A stretch of 64,000 nt of DNA from contig OZ059899.1 in assembly GCA_964057225.1 (NCBI GenBank), positions 10,974,001 through 11,038,000 of the forward strand. Reading direction: 5' to 3'. This DNA comes from Auanema rhodensis. Taxonomy: Eukaryota; Nematoda; Chromadorea; Rhabditida; Rhabditidae. Of this stretch, positions 56,911 through 64,000 are shown piece by piece. How positions within the stretch are numbered: position 1 is the first letter of the stretch; every line of letters starts with the position of its first letter. Made by a program: the position numbers and the translations under genes. The notes beneath the pieces are model-generated. The model ran no database searches, was not told the origin of the DNA, and saw only the letters and a list, made by a program, of their open reading frames with translations.

Positions 56911-56969
56911 TCGAACCTGCGACCTTGGGCTTATTAGACCCACGCTCTAACCGACTGAGCTATGGCGGC
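56911..56969 (-). pseudogene. Partial tRNA-Ile, 3' 15 bases missing
   Basis: The array resumes inside a tRNA gene. The 3' acceptor strand and 3' T-stem strand are replaced by Gypsy DNA. Confidence 0.9.
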
Positions 56970-57562
56970 TACGAAAGTACGAAATAACAAAGCGCTGATT
57001 ATAGGAAACGTGAATGAATGCAGATATTCTCAATTCCGATTCATTAACTAGATCGTGGTCAGCATTTTACAACATTGATAAAATAGAAACTGAGAAAAAA
57101 ACATCAACAAATGACACTATTAACTTGGTTTTTTGAACAGCTTTTTTATATTTCTTTTTTCACTATGAGAGAACTTATATTTATTGCTTTTTCAAAATTT
57201 TCCATTTTTAACATTATACATCTTGACTATCACACATTGAGAACAACAGTTGGCAATGTTGGTTGTCACGTCATATTTCATGCAGTTAGATTTTCAGACA
57301 CATTAATACCTTTGACCATTCTTCTTATGAGTTTTGTAACGATAGATCGTAATAGGAAATGAATTGGTATAATATGAAAAAATACAAGACATAGTCAACA
57401 TTGATTTCCCCAAATAGTATCATGTTTGCTTGTTATTCAATTAGAACACTTATTTTTTGATTGTTTTCTTGAAATATTCTTTTTTTTTCTTTAACAATGT
57501 TATGACTGAGATCAAAATTTGAACTTACTTTTGAACAATTAAACAGAAATTTAAAAAATATT

Positions 57563-57636
57563 TGCCGCCAGCAGGGGTCGAAACTGCGACCTTGGGCTTA
57601 TTAGACCCACGCTCTAACCGACTGAGCTATGGCGGC
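57563..57636 (-). tRNA. tRNA-Ile(AAU), variant G53T
   Basis: T53-C61 mismatch at the T-loop closing pair; box B altered. Also found at 59564. Confidence 0.85.
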
Positions 57637-58229
57637 TACGAAAGTACGAAATAACAAAGCGCTGATTATAGGAAACGTGAATGAATGCAGATAATCTCAA
57701 TTCCGATTCATTAACTAGATCGTGGTCAGCATTTTACGACATTGATAAAATAGAAACTGAGAAAAAAACATCAACAAATGACACTATTAACTTGGTTTTT
57801 TGAACAGCATTTTTATATTTCTTTTTTCACTATGAGAGAACTTATATTTATTGCTTTTTCAAAATTTTCCATTTTTAACATTATACATCTTGACTATCAC
57901 ACATTGAGAACAACAGTTGGCAATATTGGTTGTCACGTCATATTTCATGCAGTTAGATTTTCAGACACATTAATACCTTTGACCATTCTTCTTATGAGTT
58001 TTGTAACGATAGATCGTAATAGGAAATGAATTGCTATAATATGAAAAAATACAAGACATAGTCAACATTGATTTCCGAAAATAGTATCATGTTTGCTTGT
58101 TATTTAATTAGAACACTTATTTTTTGATTGTTTTCTTGAAATATTCTTTTTTTTTCTTTAACAAAGTTATGACTGAGATCAAAATTTGAACTTAATTTTG
58201 AACAATTAAACAGAAATTTAAAAAATATT

Positions 58230-58303
58230 TGCCGCCAGCAGGGGTCGAACCTGCGACCTTGGGCTTATTAGACCCACGCTCTAACCGACTGAGCTATGGC
58301 GGC
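58230..58303 (-). tRNA. tRNA-Ile(AAU), consensus
   Basis: Same sequence as the copy at 10725. Confidence 0.96.
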
Positions 58304-58896
58304 TACGAAAGTACGAAATAACAAAGCGCTGATTATAGGAAACGTGAATGAATGCAGATATTCTCAATTCCGATTTATTAACTAGATCGTGGTCAGCATT
58401 TTACAACATTGATAAAATAGAAACTGAGAAAAAAACATCAACAAATGACACTATTAACTTGGTTTTTTGAACAGCATTTTTATATTTCTTTTTTCACTAT
58501 GAGAGAACTTATATTTATTGCTTTTTCAAAATTTTCCATTTTTAACATTATACATCTTGACTATCACACATTGAGAACAACAGTTGGCAATATTGGTTGT
58601 CACGTCATATTTCATGCAGTTAGATTTTCAGACACATTATTACCTTTGACCATTCTTCTTATGAGTTTTGTAACGATAGATCGTAATAGGAAATGAATTG
58701 GTATAATATGAAAAAATACAAGACATAGTCAAGATTGATTTCCCCAAATAGTATCATGTTTGCTTGTTATTCAATTAGAACACTTATTTTTTGATTGTTT
58801 TCTTGAAATATTCTTTTTTTTTCTTTAACAAAGTTATGACTGAGATCAAAATTTGAACTTACTTTTGAACAATTAAACAGAAATTTAAAAAATATT

Positions 58897-58970
58897 TGCC
58901 GCCAGCAGGGGTCGAACCTGCGACCTTGGGCTTATTAGACCCACGCTCTAACCGACTGAGCTATGGCGGC
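58897..58970 (-). tRNA. tRNA-Ile(AAU), consensus
   Basis: Same sequence as the copy at 10725. Confidence 0.96.
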
Positions 58971-59563
58971 TACGAAAGTACGAAATAACAAAGCGCTGAT
59001 TATAGGAAACGTGAATGAATGCAGATATTCTCAATTCCGATTCATTAACTAGATCGTGGTCAGCATTTTACAACATTGATAAAATAGAAACTGAGAAAAA
59101 AACATCAACAAATGACACTATTAACTTGGTTTTTTGAACAGCTTTTTTATATTTCTTTTTTCACTCTGAGAGAACTTATATTCATTGATTTTTCAAAATT
59201 TTCCATTTTTAACATTATACATCTTGACTATCACACATTGAGAACAACAGTTGGCAATATTGGTTGTCACGTCATATTTCATGCAGTTAGATTTTCAGAC
59301 ACATTAATACCTTTGACCATTCTTCTTATGAGTTTTGTAACGATAGATCGTAATAGGAAATGAATTGCTATCATATGAAAAAATACAAGACATAGTCAAC
59401 ATTGATTTCCGAAAATAGTATCATGTTTGCTTGTTATTTAATTAGAACACTTATTTTTTGATTGTTTTCTTGAAATATTCTTTTTTTTTCTTTAACAAAG
59501 TTATGACTGAGATCAAAATTTGAACTTACTTTTGAACAATTAAACAGAAATTTAAATAATATT

Positions 59564-59637
59564 TGCCGCCAGCAGGGGTCGAAACTGCGACCTTGGGCTT
59601 ATTAGACCCACGCTCTAACCGACTGAGCTATGGCGGC
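59564..59637 (-). tRNA. tRNA-Ile(AAU), variant G53T, terminator lost
   Basis: G53T as at 57563. The downstream T-run is broken to TTATTT, so Pol III termination is likely poor. Confidence 0.83.
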
Positions 59638-60230
59638 TACGAAAGTACGAAATAACAAAGCGCTGATTATAGGAAACGTGAATGAATGCAGATAATCTCA
59701 ATTCCGATTCATTAACTAGATCGTGGTCAGCATTTTACGACATTGATAAAATAGAAACTGAGAAAAAAACATCAACAAATGACACTATTAACTTGGTTTT
59801 TTGAACAGCATTTTTATATTTCTTTTTTCACTATGAGAGAACTTATATTTATTGCTTTTTCAAAATTTTCCATTTTTAACATTATACATCTTGACTATCA
59901 CACATTGAGAACAACAGTTGGCAATATTGGTTGTCACGTCATATTTCATGCAGTTAGATTTTCAGACACATTAATACCTTTGACCATTCTTCTTATGAGT
60001 TTTGTAACGATAGATCGTAATAGGAAATGAATTGCTATAATATGAAAAAATACAAGACATAGTCAACATTGATTTCCGAAAATAGTATCATGTTTGCTTG
60101 TTATTTAATTAGAACACTTATTTTTTGATTATTTTCTTGAAATATTCTTTTTTTTTCTTTAACAAAGTTATGACTGAGATCAAAATTTGAACTTACTTTT
60201 GAACAATTAAACAGAAATTTAAAAAATATT

Positions 60231-60304
60231 TGCCGCCAGCAGGGGTCGAACCTGCGACCTTGGGCTTATTAGACCCACGCTCTAACCGACTGAGCTATGG
60301 CGGC
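60231..60304 (-). tRNA. tRNA-Ile(AAU), consensus
   Basis: Same sequence as the copy at 10725. Confidence 0.96.
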
Positions 60305-60897
60305 TACGAAAGTACGAAATAACAAAGCGCTGATTATAGGAAACGTGAATGAATGCAGATATTCTCAATTCCGATTTATTAACTAGATCGTGGTCAGCAT
60401 TTTACAACATTGATAAAATAGAAACTGAGAAAAAAACATCAACAAATGACACTATTAACTTGGTTTTTTGAACAGCATTTTTATATTTCTTTTTTCACTA
60501 TGAGAGAACTTATATTTATTGCTTTTTCAAAATTTTCCATTTTTAACATTATACATCTTGACTATCACACATTGAGAACAACAGTTCGCAATGTTGGTTG
60601 TCACGTCATATTTCATGCAGTTAGATTTTCAGACACATTAATACCTTTGACCATTCTTCTTATGAGTTTTGTAACGATAGATCGTAATAGGAAATGAATT
60701 GGTATAATATGAAAAAATACAAGACATAGTCAAGATTGATTTCCCCAAATAGTATCATGTTTGCTTGTTATTCAATTAGAACACTTATTTTTTGATTGTT
60801 TTCTTGAAATATTCTTTTTTTTTCTTTAACAAAGTTATGACTGAGATCAAAATTTGAACTTACTTTTGAACAATTAAACAGAAATTTAAAAAATATT

Positions 60898-60971
60898 TGC
60901 CGCCAGCAGGGGTCGAACCTGCGACCTTGGGCTTATTAGACCCACGCTCTAACCGACTGAGCTATGGCGGC
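60898..60971 (-). tRNA. tRNA-Ile(AAU), consensus
   Basis: Same sequence as the copy at 10725. Confidence 0.96.
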
Positions 60972-61506
60972 TACGAAAGTACGAAATAACAAAGCGCTGA
61001 TTATAGGAAACGTGAATGAATGCAGATATTCTCAATTCCGATTCATTAACTAGATCGTGGTCAGCATTTTACAACATTGATAAAATAGAAACTGAGAAAA
61101 AAACATCAACAAATGACACTATTAACTTGGTTTTTTGAACAGCATTTTTATATTTCTTTTTTCACTATGAGAGAACTTATATTTATTGCTTTTTCAAAAT
61201 TTTCCATTTTTAACATTATACATCTTGACTATCACACATTGAGAACAACAGTTGGCAATGTTGGTTGTCACGTCATATTTCATGCAGTTAGATTTTCAGA
61301 CACATTAATACCTTTGACCGTTCTTCTTATGAGTTTTGTAACGATAATTCGTAATAGGAAATGAATTGGTATAATATGAAAAAATACAAGACATAGTCAA
61401 CATTGATTTCCCCAAATAGTATCATGTTTGCTTGTTATTTAATTAGAACACTTATTTTTTGATTGTTTTCTTGAAATATTCTTTTTTTTTCTTTAACAAA
61501 GTTATG

Positions 61507-61528
61507 ACTGAGATTAGAAAACTAGATC
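61507..61528. other. Deletion junction of a tRNA-less array unit
   Basis: Same actgagat-tagaaa-actagatc junction as at 45085-45106. Confidence 0.92.
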
Positions 61529-61974
61529 GTGGTCAGCATTTTACAACATTGATAAAATAGAAACTGAGAAAAAAACATCAACAAATGACACTATTAACTT
61601 GGTTTTTTGAACAGCATTTTTATATTTCTTTTTTCACTATGAGAGAACTTATATTTATTGCTTTTTCAAAATTTTCCATTTTTAACATTATACATCTTGA
61701 CTATCACACATTGAGAACAACAGTTGGCAATATTGGTTGTCACGTCATATTTCATGCAGTTAGATTTTCAGACACATTAATACCTTTGACCATTCTTCTT
61801 ATGAGTTTTGTAACGATAACCCCAAATAGTATCATGTTTGCTTGTTATTCAATTAGAACACTTATTTTTTGATTGTTTTCTTGAAATATTCTTTTTTTTT
61901 CTTTAACAAAGTTATGACTGAGATCAAAATTTGAACTTACTTTTGAACAATTAAACAGAAATTTAAAAAATATT

Positions 61975-62048
61975 TGCCGCCAGCAGGGGTCGAACCTGCG
62001 ACCTTGGGCTTATTAGACCCACGCTCTAACCGACTGAGCTATGGCGGC
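61975..62048 (-). tRNA. tRNA-Ile(AAU), consensus
   Basis: Gene as at 10725. Its upstream flank reads gcgctaattatagg, one base different from all others. Confidence 0.96.
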
Positions 62049-62641
62049 TACGAAAGTACGAAATAACAAAGCGCTAATTATAGGAAACGTGAATGAATGC
62101 AGATATTCTCAATTCCGATTCATTAACTAGATCGTGGTCAGCATTTTACAACATTGATAAAATAGAAACTGAGAAAAAAACATCAACAAATGACACTATT
62201 AACTTGGTTTTTTGAACAGCTTTTTTATATTTCTTTTTTCACTATGAGAGAACTTATATTTATTGCTTTTTCAAAATTTTCCATTTTTAACATTATACAT
62301 CTTGACTATCACACATTGAGAACAACAGTTGGCAATGTTGGTTGTCACGTCATATTTCATGCAGTTAGATTTTCAGACACATTAATACCTTTGACCGTTC
62401 TTCTTATGAGTTTTGTAACGATAATTCGTAATAGGAAATGAATTGGTATAATATGAAAAAATACAAGACATAGTCAACATTGATTTCCCCAAATAGTATC
62501 ATGTTTGCTTGTTATTCAATTAGAACACTTATTTTTTGATTGTTTTCTTGAAATATTCTTTTTTTTTCTTTAACAAAGTTATGACTGAGATCAAAATTTG
62601 AACTTACTTTTGAACAATTAAACAGAAATATAAAAAATATT

Positions 62642-62715
62642 TGCCGCCAGCAGGGGTCGAACCTGCGACCTTGGGCTTATTAGACCCACGCTCTAACCGA
62701 CTGAGCTATGGCGGC
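62642..62715 (-). tRNA. tRNA-Ile(AAU), consensus
   Basis: Same sequence as the copy at 10725. Confidence 0.96.
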
Positions 62716-63308
62716 TACGAAAGTACGAAATAACAAAGCGCTGATTATAGGAAACGTGAATGAATGCAGATATTCTCAATTCCGATTTATTAACTAGATC
62801 GTGGTCAGCATTTTACAACATTGATAAAATAGAAACTGAGAAAAAAACATCAACAAATGACACTATTAACTTGGTTTTTTGAACAGCATTTTTATATTTC
62901 TTTTTTCACTATGAGAGAACTTATATTTATTGCTTTTTCAAAATTTTCCATTTTTAACATTATACATCTTGACTATCACACATTGAGAACAACAGTTGGC
63001 AATATTGGTTGTCACGTCATATTTCATGCAGTTAGATTTTCAGACACATTAATACCTTTGACCATTCTTCTTATGAGTTTTGTAACGATAGATCGTAATA
63101 GGAAATGAATTGGTATAATATGAAAAAATACAAGACATAGTCAAGATTGATTTCCCCAAATAGTATCATGTTTGCTTGTTATTCAATTAGAACACTTATT
63201 TTTTGATTGTTTTCTTGAAATATTCTTTTTTTTTCTTTAACAAAGTTATGACTGAGATCAAAATTTGAACTTACTTTTGAACAATTAAACAGAAATTTAA
63301 AAAATATT

Positions 63309-63382
63309 TGCCGCCAGCAGGGGTCGAACCTGCGACCTTGGGCTTATTAGACCCACGCTCTAACCGACTGAGCTATGGCGGC
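63309..63382 (-). tRNA. tRNA-Ile(AAU), consensus
   Basis: Same sequence as the copy at 10725. Confidence 0.96.
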
Positions 63383-63975
63383 TACGAAAGTACGAAATAA
63401 CAAAGCGCTGATTATAGGAAACGTGAATGAATGCAGATATTCTCAATTCCGATTCATTAACTAGATCGTGGTCAGCATTTTACAACATTGATAAAATAGA
63501 AACTGAGAAAAAAACATCAACAAATGACACTATTAACTTGGTTTTTTGAACAGCTTTTTTATATTTCTTTTTTCACTCTGAGAGAACTTATATTCATTGA
63601 TTTTTCAAAATTTTCCATTTTTAACATTATACATCTTGACTATCACACATTGAGAACAACAGTTGGCAATATTGGTTGTCACGTCATATTTCATGCAGTT
63701 AGATTTTCAGACACATTAATACCTTTGACCATTCTTCTTATGAGTTTTGTAACGATAGATCGTAATAGGAAATGAATTGCTATAATATGAAAAAATACAA
63801 GACATAGTCAACATTGATTTCCGAAAATAGTATCATGTTTGCTTGTTATTTAATTAGAACACTTATTTTTTGATTGTTTTCTTGAAATATTCTTTTTTTT
63901 TCTTTAACAAAGTTATGACTGAGATCAAAATTTGAACTTACTTTTGAACAATTAAACAGAAATTTAAAAAATATT

Positions 63976-64000
63976 TGCCGCCAGCAGGGGTCGAACCTGC
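63976..64000 (-). tRNA. tRNA-Ile(AAU), cut by window end
   Basis: Only the 3' 25 bases are in the window; they match the consensus. Confidence 0.9.

Larger units (their letters stand above)
56911..64000. repeat. tRNA-Ile tandem array, block 3 (667-bp units)
   Basis: Units are mostly exactly 667 bp. A three-unit higher-order repeat of 2001 bp is visible: 57563 and 59564 share G53T, gataatctc and acgacatt. One unit lacks its tRNA (junction 61507-61528), and the next lacks about 64 bp at 61818. Markers such as cagcattttta and caatattgg set it apart from blocks 1 and 2. It runs off the window. Confidence 0.97.

Overview
This is a eukaryotic, AT-rich window. It is a long tandem array of tRNA-Ile(AAU) genes into which three LTR retroelements have inserted. 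I see no ordinary single-copy host gene. The host is an animal and most likely a nematode, which is an inference. The support is a BEL/Pao element with a phlebovirus-Gc-like envelope and a YVDN reverse transcriptase box, a 44-nt candidate intron, and strong TTTCAG-type acceptor sequences.

Layout. (1) 1-9549: a BEL/Pao element on + (the 5' LTR is cut by the window edge). One 2643-codon frame encodes Gag, protease, RT, RNase H, integrase and envelope. Its 1169-bp 3' LTR carries its own small zinc-finger gene. The leader matches primer tRNA-Gly at two separate places. (2) 9550-14789, 26558-45528 and 56911-64000: three blocks of a 664-668-bp repeat. Each standard unit holds one 74-nt tRNA-Ile(AAU) gene on the minus strand, with a TATA-like box about 30 bp upstream and a T-run terminator downstream. 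I count 43 full-length copies, one copy split by an insertion and two partial copies. 23 copies have the consensus sequence; the rest carry a few recurrent substitutions. (3) 14790-26557: a Ty3/Gypsy-type element on - with two 345-bp LTRs that look identical and a CTAT target duplication inside a tRNA gene. Its polyprotein has the unusual order Gag-Env-PR-RT-RH-IN. It has lost about 0.31 kb of the RT/RNase H linker. Between its primer site and gag lies a spliced-looking gene on the opposite strand with its own poly(A) signal. (4) 45529-56910: a related but decayed Gypsy element on +, with two TAG codons and one frameshift. Its 3' LTR is missing, and the flank/5'-LTR junction is duplicated.

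How the parts relate. The tRNA array seems to act as a tolerant landing zone for retroelements. One insertion lies inside a tRNA gene and one lies about 80 bp upstream of the tRNA start position. The two Gypsy elements lie back to back with their 5' ends facing the central block. Array copies appear to spread by unequal exchange: variant tRNAs recur as groups, and one tRNA-less deletion unit occurs in two blocks. The most novel candidates are the antisense spliced gene, the LTR-encoded nucleocapsid-like gene, the two-site tRNA-Gly match, and the envelope placed between gag and pol with a conserved 5' reading frame that has no ATG.
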